Shown in pieces: positions 7,366-14,869 of a stretch of DNA of 37,802 bases. Position 1 is the first letter of the stretch. Each line of letters opens with the position of its first letter. The notes under the pieces were generated by a model that saw only the letters and a list, made by a program, of their open reading frames with translations, ran no database searches and was not told where the DNA came from. Source of the stretch: Kiritimatiellia bacterium (GTDB lineage: Bacteria > Verrucomicrobiota > Kiritimatiellia > RFP12 > UBA1067); NCBI GenBank assembly GCA_016296065.1, contig JAEDKA010000036.1, positions 1 to 37,802 of the forward strand, in the 5' to 3' direction. A program made the position numbers and the translations under genes.

Positions 7366-8394
7366 TCAAGCACCGGCCATGATGAGGCAGGCGAGACCTG
7401 CTACGAAGAGGATGAACATGGCTGTGTTGAGCAGAGCGGACTTCTTAGGCGCGCCCGCGAACTCGCGCCACACGAGGATGCCCCAGAGCGCCGAGACGAG
7501 CGTCGCGCCCTGTCCGAGCGCATACGAGATCGCCGGACCCGCCGCTCCACCAGAGACGAACGCGAGGAGCGTGCCCATTCCCCAGATGCACCCGCCGAGA
7601 ACGCCGACGAGATGTGTCGGAACAGACCCGCCGAAGTAGCGCTTCGCGCCGTCGAGAATCGGCTCGCCCTGCACGGGCTTGCGCATCGCGACGGTGTTGA
7701 AGACGAAGTTCGAGATGAAGATTCCTATGGCGAAGAGGAAGAAACCGGTGTACGGCGTCATCAGTCCGGCGTCAGGAGCCTCCTTCGCGAACGTGAGGTC
7801 TATCGCCCTGTTGACGAGCGGCGAGAACCACATCATGAGAAGGCCAGCGACCGCAGCGAGGATGAGTCCTTTCTTCGTCGCGGATGCGTCGCCCGTTCCG
7901 CCCGAGGCGGACTGCTTCGCGCGGAACGCCAGCGCGTTGCACGCGATGGACGAGACGATCAGGACGAGCCCGAGAGCTATCATCGCGGCGTTGCCCTGCC
8001 TCTTTACCGCGTAGTTGAGGAGCGTGCCGCCGACAAGTGCGAGCCCCACGCCGACCGGAAACGCCACGGACATTCCCGCTACAGCAATCGCCGCGGCGAG
8101 GAGGATGTTCGACAGGTTGAAGACGACTCCGGACGCGAGGGGCCACAGCCATGTCGTCCCGAAGCTCGCCTTCAGGTTGGCGACGAATCCCCACGCGGCG
8201 CCGTCTCCGCACGAGCCCATCGTCAGGCCCATCGCGAGCGAGAAGAGCAGAATGCCGATCACGTAGTCCCAGTAGAAGAGCTCGTAGCGCCAGGTCTTGC
8301 CGGCGAGCTTCTGGGTGTTGCCCCACGAGCCCCAGCAGAACATCGTGACGACGCACAGCAGGACGGCGACGGTATAGTTAGAACAGTAGTACAT
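7366..8394 (-). CDS. GRP/DMT-superfamily sugar transporter, probable ribose importer
   Basis: This 342-residue protein is almost entirely hydrophobic, with about ten predicted transmembrane segments in two halves, as in the drug/metabolite transporter superfamily. The N-terminal MFCWGSWGNTQKLAGK followed by YELFYWDYVIG, and the glycine-rich GGCIWGMGTLLAFVSGG in the second half, are like the glucose/ribose porter (GRP) and RhaT branches. Its place between a nucleoside hydrolase and a ribokinase suggests uptake of ribose released outside the cytoplasm. The substrate is inferred from context only; rhamnose, ureide or nucleobase transport are alternatives. The start ATG has no Shine-Dalgarno and is preceded by a 7-base tandem array. 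Confidence 0.8.
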   Translation of the reverse strand: MYYCSNYTVAVLLCVVTMFCWGSWGNTQKLAGKTWRYELFYWDYVIGILLFSLAMGLTMGSCGDGAAWGFVANLKASFGTTWLWPLASGVVFNLSNILLAAAIAVAGMSVAFPVGVGLALVGGTLLNYAVKRQGNAAMIALGLVLIVSSIACNALAFRAKQSASGGTGDASATKKGLILAAVAGLLMMWFSPLVNRAIDLTFAKEAPDAGLMTPYTGFFLFAIGIFISNFVFNTVAMRKPVQGEPILDGAKRYFGGSVPTHLVGVLGGCIWGMGTLLAFVSGGAAGPAISYALGQGATLVSALWGILVWREFAGAPKKSALLNTAMFILFVAGLACLIMAGA

Positions 8395-8400
8395 AAGAGC

Positions 8401-8442
8401 AGTTTAAAGTTTGAAGTTTAAAGTTTGAAGTTTGAAGTTGGG
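8401..8442 (-). repeat. Heptamer tandem array before the transporter gene
   Basis: Five consecutive AGTTTRA heptamers (R is A or G) plus a degenerate sixth run from 8401 to 8442 on the plus strand, filling most of the 63-base gap between the nucleoside hydrolase stop (8458) and the transporter start (8394). The mRNA reads as UYAAACU repeats, is nearly free of G, and has no Shine-Dalgarno. Confidence 0.9.
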
Positions 8443-8457
8443 TGTTTGGTGCTGGAA

Positions 8458-9501
8458 TCAGCGCTTGCCCCAGGGGGTCTTCGGCTTGCGGAGCATGAGC
8501 TCGTCGATGATCTTGCCGACTTCGATGCGGGGCGTCTTCTGGAGGACGCGGCAGCTCGGCGACTTCGGGTCGTAACGCCAGATGTCGTGCCCGTGGTCGT
8601 CAAGCATCTCGTAGAATCCGTTCTCGATCGCGAAGTACGACTCCTCGCCGCGGACCGCGATGAGCACTGCGCTCTCGTCCCAGGACGGATGACCCGCAAG
8701 CTGATCCCAGGAGCGCGGATTGATCGCCTCGCGAGGAGCGAGATCGGCCTTGAAGACGTCCTTGACCGGGCTGTTCTCGATGTCGGACTCCACAATCGCG
8801 CGTCCCGCGTAGAGGTGGCGTCCGTACTGGAAGTCGGTGATGACGATCGGCGTCGGCCAGTCGCGGAGCGCGATCTTCGAGGAGACGGCGTCTCCGTCGG
8901 AGTTGTACTCGTGCCCTTCCGGATAGAAGCAGGCCATCGCGACCCACTTCTTCACCTTCTTTGCGACGAGCGACTTTCCGTCGAGCGGGGAGTGCGCATC
9001 ACCCTTCGACTCGAGGAGCGCGCGCATGTTGGAGAGGAAGCCGAGCGAGCAGATGACGACGCTTCCGTCCGGCTGCGCGGCAAGCACGCGGCGATAGACG
9101 TCGACCGCGTCCGGCGCCTGTTCGCTGTTCGCGTACTTGAACTTGCCGGGATACTTCTTCTGGAGATCGAGGAACTTGCGGTGTCCGCCGGGAGCACCCT
9201 TCACCGCCGACGGCAGCTTGGAGCATCCGACCGGAATGTCGGGCCGCCCGTAGTACGCGTTGCATATCTCTATCGCGGCGACCGATCCGTTGTCGCGCGT
9301 GCAGCTCACCGTCGCGAGGATCTCGCACTCACCGGCATCCGCAAGCGCATGGAGTATGGATATGGCCCCCATGTCGTCGTAGTCCTCGATCATGTCGGAG
9401 TCGAGTATGACCTTGACCGGAGCGTGGCGCGAAACATCCGCGGCTGCGCAACTCAGCGCGACCAATGCGGCGGAGACGAGTGCCGGTACGGCGATCTTCA
9501 T
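8458..9501 (-). CDS. Exported nucleoside hydrolase-like protein
   Basis: This 347-residue protein belongs to the inosine-uridine nucleoside hydrolase fold. These enzymes cleave the N-glycosidic bond of nucleosides to base plus ribose using a bound calcium. The calcium-binding Asp cluster is near the N-terminus as DSDMIEDYDDMGAI (D34, D36, D40, D42, D43). It is two residues longer than the classical DxDxGxDD motif, a form seen in exported relatives of PVC and Bacteroidetes type. WDESAVLIAV further on fits the C-terminal metal-ligand Asp. A signal peptide (MKIAVPALVSAALVALSCAAA) places it outside the cytoplasm. The start at 9501 follows AAAGGAAAGGAA; the longer frame to 9552 would hide the signal peptide. 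It heads the set with transporter and ribokinase. Confidence 0.8.
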   Translation of the reverse strand: MKIAVPALVSAALVALSCAAADVSRHAPVKVILDSDMIEDYDDMGAISILHALADAGECEILATVSCTRDNGSVAAIEICNAYYGRPDIPVGCSKLPSAVKGAPGGHRKFLDLQKKYPGKFKYANSEQAPDAVDVYRRVLAAQPDGSVVICSLGFLSNMRALLESKGDAHSPLDGKSLVAKKVKKWVAMACFYPEGHEYNSDGDAVSSKIALRDWPTPIVITDFQYGRHLYAGRAIVESDIENSPVKDVFKADLAPREAINPRSWDQLAGHPSWDESAVLIAVRGEESYFAIENGFYEMLDDHGHDIWRYDPKSPSCRVLQKTPRIEVGKIIDELMLRKPKTPWGKR

Positions 9502-9542
9502 TACAACAGTTCCTTTCCTTTGGTGGGATGAATTACAACGAT

Positions 9543-9551
9543 ATTCTCCCA
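9543..9551 (-). promoter_or_regulatory. Possible promoter of the nucleoside hydrolase operon
   Basis: On the minus strand TGGGAGAAT, preceded by TTT, resembles the window's extended -10 consensus (TTTTGGTATAAT) with two mismatches in the hexamer. It gives a leader of about 35 bases carrying an AAGGAA ribosome binding site. Confidence 0.3.
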
Positions 9552-9675
9552 AAACGCGGCGGAAAAATCAACGGCAACGACGGCAAAAGCTGAAAAAGCT
9601 GCTTTTGCAGGTTGCCCCACGACGAGCCCAATGGCTTCCAATCGGCATGTCCTATAGCCCCGAAGCACGCCGTTT

Positions 9676-9684
9676 TGCTATAAT
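9676..9684 (+). promoter_or_regulatory. Extended -10 promoter of bioB
   Basis: TGCTATAAT, preceded by TTT, lies eight bases before the bioB ATG at 9693. A leaderless or nearly leaderless mRNA is predicted, and no Shine-Dalgarno is present. Confidence 0.65.
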
Positions 9685-9692
9685 AACCGTCA

Positions 9693-10658
9693 ATGACAGA
9701 CGAAACGAGAGATGTTGGGGGCATCGGACGCGAGGAGGCGCTTGCGCTGCTCGCGCCCGAACGCCGCGGCGAGCTGCGCGAGCGCGCGCATGAGACGACG
9801 CTCCGCTGCGTGGAGCGCAGATTCGATTTCTGCGCAATCATCAACGCGCGGTCCGGACGCTGCACCGAGAACTGCAAGTGGTGCGCACAGTCCGCCCACT
9901 GGAAGACCGGATGCGAATCCTACGGCTGGGTCGGCGCAGAGGCGTGCGTGAAGGCCGCAAAGGAAGCGGAGGCGAACGGAGCGGACAGAATCGGCATAGT
10001 GACCTCCGGACGGGGACTGTCCCCGTCGGACGTCGACGACGTGTGCGCGGCGCTGCGCGCAATGAGGAACGCCGCCGACATCGGACTTTGCGCGTCGCTC
10101 GGGCTTCTCTCGGAGCCGGACCTGATCAAGCTCCGCGACGCGGGACTGCAACGCATCCACTGCAACCTCGAGACCTCGCCGTCGCTTTTCCCGTCCCTCT
10201 GCTCCACCCACTCCGTCGCGGAGAAACTCGCAACCCTCCGCGCCGCGAAGAAGCTCGGCTTCCAGATTTGCTGCGGAGGGATCATCGGCATGGGAGAGAC
10301 GGACGAGCAGCTCGTCGAGTTCGCGTTCGCGCTCAAGGAGATAGCGCCGGACTCCATACCGGTAAACGTGCTGCATCCGATTCCGGGCACGCCACTCGCC
10401 GAACGCGGCATTCTCGACCCCGAGCGCGTTGTGGACTCCGTCGCCCTTCTGCGGCTCGTGAACCCATCTACTCCTCTGCGCTTCGCGGGCGGACGGCGCG
10501 ACATGACGGACGAAACTGCCGCGAAATGCATCTATGTCGGAATGTCCGCCGGCATAGCGGGGCCGCTCCTCACCACTCCAGGCGCCGATTTCGACGACGA
10601 CCGCGAACTCGCGGTCCGGGCCGGGTACACTGTGCGGAAAAGTCAGAATATGATATAA
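9693..10658 (+). CDS. bioB: Biotin synthase
   Basis: This 321-residue radical-SAM enzyme should insert sulfur into dethiobiotin to form biotin. The radical-SAM motif is SGRCTENCKWCAQSAHW with C57, C61 and C64 for the 4Fe-4S cluster. Other BioB landmarks are FDFCAIINARSG, IHCNLETSPSLF, CCGGIIGMGET, VNVLHPIPGTPL and RFAGGR, whose Arg is the unusual ligand region of the auxiliary 2Fe-2S cluster. LLTTPG sits near the C-terminus. It lacks about 25 residues relative to E. coli BioB (346). No other biotin genes are present, so it may serve exogenous dethiobiotin or unlinked genes. One GGGGACTGTCCCC palindrome sits in its coding sequence. Its TAA stop lies inside the -10 box of mfd. Confidence 0.93.
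   Translation: MTDETRDVGGIGREEALALLAPERRGELRERAHETTLRCVERRFDFCAIINARSGRCTENCKWCAQSAHWKTGCESYGWVGAEACVKAAKEAEANGADRIGIVTSGRGLSPSDVDDVCAALRAMRNAADIGLCASLGLLSEPDLIKLRDAGLQRIHCNLETSPSLFPSLCSTHSVAEKLATLRAAKKLGFQICCGGIIGMGETDEQLVEFAFALKEIAPDSIPVNVLHPIPGTPLAERGILDPERVVDSVALLRLVNPSTPLRFAGGRRDMTDETAAKCIYVGMSAGIAGPLLTTPGADFDDDRELAVRAGYTVRKSQNMI
10012..10024 (+). repeat. GGGGACTGTCCCC palindrome inside bioB
   Basis: A 13-base palindrome with a single central base, extended to 15 by flanking C and G. It encodes GLSP within TSGRGLSPSDVDD, at the loop where many BioB proteins have a GRGP-type turn. It is the same element that is clustered in mfd 1 kb downstream. Confidence 0.85.
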
Positions 10659-10659
10659 T
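10651..10659 (+). promoter_or_regulatory. Extended -10 promoter of mfd
   Basis: TGATATAAT lies ten bases before the mfd ATG (10670). The bioB stop codon (10656-10658) is part of this -10 box. The leader would be about four bases; the GGGAG within it is too close to the ATG to act as a normal ribosome binding site. Confidence 0.6.
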
Positions 10660-10669
10660 TGCGGGAGTT

Positions 10670-13600
10670 ATGAACTCCGCGCTCGATTTGTTCGCGTCGC
10701 GTTTTGCGCCCCCCGCACTGGAAAAAGGCGGGGCTGTGGCGATTTCGTCGCTGACGGGTGCTTCGGACGCTTTTCTCGCCCTGACTCTCGCCATGCGGCC
10801 AAGCGCGAGTGCGCGTGACTGCGGAATCGTCCTCGCGGTCGCTCCGGGGCTTCCGGACGCAGACCGGCTCGTTGATGACCTGCGGCTGCTTTCGACACCT
10901 GAGAAAGGACTGAAATCAGGCGAACCCGGCAACGCAGCCGCTGCAGTGAGAATTCTTGAATTCCCGCCTTTGCTGGGGGGCGACAAGAACGCGCTCGGCA
11001 TCCGACTCAAGACCATCTCTGCGATAAAAGCATGGGGACTGTCCCCATATCCATGCATCATCGTCGCCGCCTATTCCGCCCTCTCCACCCCCATTCCAAC
11101 GGGGACAGTCCCCGCCATTTCACTGGGGACAGTCCCCAAAAATTCGGGGACTGTCCCCGCAAAAACAGCGAAATCGCCAGGGACTGTCCCCATCGGCTTT
11201 GGAGATATCTGCCAAAAACTCGCGAAAATCGGCTATAATCGCGTTCCGACGGTGGAACAGGCAGGCGACTACTCGGTCCGCGGCGGAATTGTCGACGCTT
11301 GGAGTCCTGGCGAGGAATTCCCCGTCCGCGCAGAATTCTTCGGCGATGACCTCGAGAGCCTGCGATATTTCGACGCCGCCACACAGCGCTCCATCGAACG
11401 CATTGACAACGCCACTCTCCTTCCGGTCGCGGAAGCGGTTCCCGAAGACTCCCCTACCTGCTCGCTTCTTCAGCTTCTCCCTCACGGATCCACCCTGCTG
11501 GCACTTGAACATAACGAGTACAGCATCTCGACTCTCACTTCGAACGACACGGACAATCACGGCGAAAGGCCCGAGGGACCGTCGAAATTCGTCTTCACGG
11601 GAGACCCCGCGCCTAGGGGCGTGCCGACATACTCGTTCCAGACCAGTCCCCTGCCCGGCTTCGCCGAGCTCGGAGCGGACGAGGCGCACCATCCGGAACT
11701 CTTCGACGCGGCGAGGAAACGCCTTGAGAAGCATGTCGAGGCCGCAGAGCGGAGAGGAGACGTCATCCTGCGCCTTGACGACCTTTCTGGCGGCTTCGAG
11801 CTAGTTGCGCAGGACGCAAAACGCAAAGGTCACGGACTCCTCGTCGTCACGAAGTCCGACAGGGTCTTCGCCAAGAAGAAGTTCCACATGCGCGGCACAA
11901 ACGCCGCGCTCGCGCAGGGCGCGCGAATCCAGGACTTCGACGAACTCGAGCCGGGCGAATATGTCGTCCATGTCGACTACGGAGTCGGAAAGTTCATCGG
12001 TTCGTCGGAAATCCTGATCGGCGGGAAGCGAAGCGAGGTATTCACCATCGAGTATGCGGACGGCGCGAAACTCCATGTTCCCGCCGCGCACGCCCATCTG
12101 CTCTCGCGCTATGTCGGCGTGCGGGGCGAGGCGGTGCGGCTGCACAGACTCGACGGCAAACGGTGGGCCAAGGACAAGGCGGACGCCCAGAAGGCGGTGA
12201 CGGACCTCGCTGCTGCACTTCTCGAGACCCAGGCGCGACGCGAGCTCGTGCCAGGCTTCGCCTACGACGTCGAATGCGAGGGCATCGACGCGTTCGAGGC
12301 CGCGTTCCCCTACGAGGAGACGCCGGACCAGGCAGCGGCCATCGCCGCGATCAAGAAGGACATGGCCGCGCACAAGCCGATGGACCGGCTGATATGCGGC
12401 GACGCCGGATACGGCAAGACCGAAGTCGCAATGCGCGCCGCATTCATAGCGGCAATGAACGGAAAGCAGACCGCCGTCCTCGCGCCGACGACGGTCCTCG
12501 CCGAGCAGCATTTCGAGACTTTCACGTCCAGGTTCGACGGTACGCCGATACGGATAGAGTCCGTCTCGCGATTCCAGACCGCCGGAACGCACTCCGGGAC
12601 GTTCCGCCGCATCGCGACAGGTGCCTGCGACATCGTAATCGGAACCCATGCTATCCTGTCGTCAAAGGTGGCGTTCCGCGACCTCGGGCTAATAATCATC
12701 GACGAAGAGCAGCGCTTCGGCGTCCGCCAGAAGGAGTTCCTCAAGCGCCTGAGGGCGACGGCTGACGTGCTCACCCTTTCCGCAACGCCGATTCCGCGCA
12801 CGCTGTATCTTTCGATGACCGGCGCGAGAGACCTGTCGCTTCTGCGCACGCCTCCGCGCGAACGCGTAGCCGTCGAGACGAAGATCGTCCGCGACTCGCC
12901 GGAGGTCATCCGTGCGGCAGTCGGCGCGGAACTCGCGCGGCAGGGCCAGGTGTTCTTCCTCCACAACCGCGTGACGACAATCGGCAAGGTGGAGAAGTAC
13001 CTCGCGCAGATATGCCCGGAAGCCCGAGTGGTAGTGGCGCACGGACAGATGGACTCCCGCACGCTCGCGCGGAAGATGAGGGACTTCGAACGCGGGAAAT
13101 ACGATATTTTGCTGTCGACGACGATCGTGGAGTCCGGAATAGACATACCACGCGCCAACACCATTCTCGTCGACCACGCCGAGATGTTCGGACTTGCCGA
13201 CCTCTACCAGCTGCGCGGACGCGTCGGACGCTCCGTGCGCGAAGGCCACGCCTATTTCCTCCTCCCTGCCGAAGGGCTCGTCGACTCCGATGCCCGCGAG
13301 CGCCTCGCCGCGCTCAAGCGGCACGGCGGACTGGGCTCCGGCTTCAACCTTGCCGTCCGTGACCTGGAGCTCCGAGGCGCGGGGAATCTCCTCGGCGCAC
13401 AGCAGTCCGGCCACATAGCGGCGGTAGGCTTCGGCCTCTACTGCCAGCTGCTGCAACGCACAGTCGCGATGATGAAGGGAGAGAAAGTCGCCGAGATCGT
13501 CGAGGTTAAGCTGAATCTTGACTTCATCGATCCATCCCCTGCCAGTGACGACGAGGAATCCGCGGCATCGCTTCCCTATTCGTACGTCGAGGAAGACGCG

Positions 13601-13903
13601 CAGAGGATGAGCTTTCTCAAGCGCTTCGCCGAAGCGACGGACGAGCGAGTCATAAAGGCACTCGCCGAAGAGCTGGAGGACAGGTTCGGTCCGCTCCCGC
13701 CCGCCGCAAGCCGCCTCGTCACGCTTGCAAGGCTCCGCGTCAAATGTGCCGCGGCGAAGATAAGCAACATTGACGTCAGGAACGGTCGTGCAGTATTCTA
13801 CCGCGTCGGAAACCGCGACATCGCCTTCGTGCGCGACCTCAAGGGAAAAACAACAGACCGCAAGCTCAAGGAGCTCACGGCCTGCGTTTCTGCGAAGCCG
13901 TAA
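10670..13903 (+). CDS. mfd: Transcription-repair coupling factor Mfd
   Basis: This 1,077-residue protein (E. coli Mfd is 1,148) removes RNA polymerase stalled at DNA lesions and recruits UvrA. Residues 1-about 330 correspond to the UvrB-like module (YNRVPTVEQAGDYSVRGGIVDAWSPG). The RNA polymerase interaction domain includes DFDELEPGEYVVHVDYGVGKFIG. The RecG-like translocase has Walker A GDAGYGKTE near 577-585, DEEQRFGVRQKE at 678, and SGIDIPRANTILVDHAEMFGLADLYQLRGRVGR near the end of the motor. The C-terminal TRCF domain is present. Residues about 122-174, between the D2-like and next UvrB-like segments, are expanded by a cluster of GGGGAC(A/T)GTCCCC repeats read as GTVP. The start is ATG 10670; an in-frame extension upstream to 9878 overlaps bioB and is not plausible. 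Confidence 0.95.
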   Translation: MNSALDLFASRFAPPALEKGGAVAISSLTGASDAFLALTLAMRPSASARDCGIVLAVAPGLPDADRLVDDLRLLSTPEKGLKSGEPGNAAAAVRILEFPPLLGGDKNALGIRLKTISAIKAWGLSPYPCIIVAAYSALSTPIPTGTVPAISLGTVPKNSGTVPAKTAKSPGTVPIGFGDICQKLAKIGYNRVPTVEQAGDYSVRGGIVDAWSPGEEFPVRAEFFGDDLESLRYFDAATQRSIERIDNATLLPVAEAVPEDSPTCSLLQLLPHGSTLLALEHNEYSISTLTSNDTDNHGERPEGPSKFVFTGDPAPRGVPTYSFQTSPLPGFAELGADEAHHPELFDAARKRLEKHVEAAERRGDVILRLDDLSGGFELVAQDAKRKGHGLLVVTKSDRVFAKKKFHMRGTNAALAQGARIQDFDELEPGEYVVHVDYGVGKFIGSSEILIGGKRSEVFTIEYADGAKLHVPAAHAHLLSRYVGVRGEAVRLHRLDGKRWAKDKADAQKAVTDLAAALLETQARRELVPGFAYDVECEGIDAFEAAFPYEETPDQAAAIAAIKKDMAAHKPMDRLICGDAGYGKTEVAMRAAFIAAMNGKQTAVLAPTTVLAEQHFETFTSRFDGTPIRIESVSRFQTAGTHSGTFRRIATGACDIVIGTHAILSSKVAFRDLGLIIIDEEQRFGVRQKEFLKRLRATADVLTLSATPIPRTLYLSMTGARDLSLLRTPPRERVAVETKIVRDSPEVIRAAVGAELARQGQVFFLHNRVTTIGKVEKYLAQICPEARVVVAHGQMDSRTLARKMRDFERGKYDILLSTTIVESGIDIPRANTILVDHAEMFGLADLYQLRGRVGRSVREGHAYFLLPAEGLVDSDARERLAALKRHGGLGSGFNLAVRDLELRGAGNLLGAQQSGHIAAVGFGLYCQLLQRTVAMMKGEKVAEIVEVKLNLDFIDPSPASDDEESAASLPYSYVEEDAQRMSFLKRFAEATDERVIKALAEELEDRFGPLPPAASRLVTLARLRVKCAAAKISNIDVRNGRAVFYRVGNRDIAFVRDLKGKTTDRKLKELTACVSAKP
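11034..11191 (+). repeat. Cluster of five GGGGAC(A/T)GTCCCC palindromes inside mfd
   Basis: Copies lie at 11034-11046, 11101-11113, 11125-11137, 11146-11158 and 11180-11191 (the last lacks its first G). The central base is T, A, A, T and T. The last four are spaced by multiples of three (24, 21 and, after correcting for the missing base, 33), so all four are read as Gly-Thr-Val-Pro; the first is in another frame and reads GLSP. The protein insert lies between conserved Mfd segments. The element is the same as the copy in bioB at 10012. Confidence 0.93.
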
Positions 13904-13932
13904 TCTCATACGGCCCGCCGACTTGATGTGAT

Positions 13933-14805
13933 TCAGTCTTCGCTCTCAGCGCTGGAAGGATTGTAGAACGACTCGTCGTCCGGATCGTCGGGATTCTCGG
14001 CCTTCCAGCGGCGGGCGTCATCTGGAGTGCGGACATCTTCGTCAAGAATCATGCCCATCTGTTCAAGGAGCATCTGCTTCACCTGATCTGTACCCTCGGT
14101 GAGCATCGAAATAACGGTATCGGCCTTGACCGAATTGCGCATGTCGTTCAGGCTCGTGAGGAGCGAATCAATGCGATCAGGATCGGTAAGCGCCTTCGCC
14201 GTGGTCTTGACAATCGCCGCACGGTCGTAGTCGCTCATGTCGACATCCTGGAGCGCGAACTCGAACTGGTCGAACGCATCGGAGGAAATCTCCTCGTCGG
14301 CATCGGCCATGAAGTCGATGAGATCGACAGCGGCGTCCTTGCCGAACCAACCGAGAGCCTGAACCGCCGCCGAGCGGATGACACGCGGCACATTGGCGTA
14401 GCCACCGAGCCCGCCGGCCTTCACACTCGCCGTGAACCTGGAGAGCGCCTTCCTGAGCGCCTTGACATCGTCGGCGTCAAGAGCGGCCTGAATCTCGTCC
14501 AGAACCGACCTCTGTGTGTCGGAAAGCTGATCGAGATCGTCGATATCGGCATCCTCGATGACATTGGGGCGGAGCTCCTCGGACTCCACAATGCGGACGG
14601 ACTTCTTGCCAGACTTGCGATTTACGCTGATTTCGGTGATTTTCTTGACATTACCGGAACGGCTGGACTTCGCAAGACGCTGCCCATGGACCGTTTCCTG
14701 AGACTCGACAGCGCCAGCAGGACGCCCGAAGAGGAACCACGAACCGACCGCTCCAATCGCGATGGACGCAAGAACAATTATGCAGATTTTAAATTCGCTT
14801 CTCAT
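13933..14805 (-). CDS. Membrane-anchored HEAT-like protein, paralog 1
   Basis: This 290-residue protein has one N-terminal transmembrane or signal-anchor segment (about 5-25, ICIIVLASIAIGAVGSWFLF), a basic Ser/Lys-rich linker, then an all-helical acidic region. It has no recognised catalytic motif. It is clearly paralogous to the protein at 19417-20304: IQAALDADD / IQSALDADD, SAAVQALGWFG / KAAIAALRWFG, LNDMRNSVKADT / LNNMRPTVRAET. The spacing of the helical repeats, with Gly and Asp at turns, is like HEAT-type repeats. It lies 64 bases after the giant Ig-repeat gene; the paralog lies just before it. The start at 14805 is the only ATG directly before the membrane segment; upstream in-frame extension needs a rare start. 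Its role is unknown, possibly protein-protein scaffolding in the envelope. Confidence 0.75.
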   Translation of the reverse strand: MRSEFKICIIVLASIAIGAVGSWFLFGRPAGAVESQETVHGQRLAKSSRSGNVKKITEISVNRKSGKKSVRIVESEELRPNVIEDADIDDLDQLSDTQRSVLDEIQAALDADDVKALRKALSRFTASVKAGGLGGYANVPRVIRSAAVQALGWFGKDAAVDLIDFMADADEEISSDAFDQFEFALQDVDMSDYDRAAIVKTTAKALTDPDRIDSLLTSLNDMRNSVKADTVISMLTEGTDQVKQMLLEQMGMILDEDVRTPDDARRWKAENPDDPDDESFYNPSSAESED

Positions 14806-14869
14806 ATCTATTACTAATGTATATGCGTAAAACTTTCTCCAATGACACAATCAGTAGTATGAAATTCTT

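Noticed and set aside
7323..7369. N-terminal extension of ribokinase to 7369
   Set aside because: The extra residues are encoded by the tandem array, and the family starts at MKIVVLGS.
9878..10669. N-terminal extension of Mfd through bioB
   Set aside because: It overlaps bioB in another frame, and an ATG with a promoter occurs at 10670.
11034..11191. Palindrome cluster in mfd as a CRISPR array
   Set aside because: Units are 13 bp with 8-54 bp irregular spacing inside a conserved gene, and no cas genes are present.
13904..13932. Terminator between mfd and the convergent HEAT-like gene
   Set aside because: No stem with a T-run could be found in the 29-base gap.
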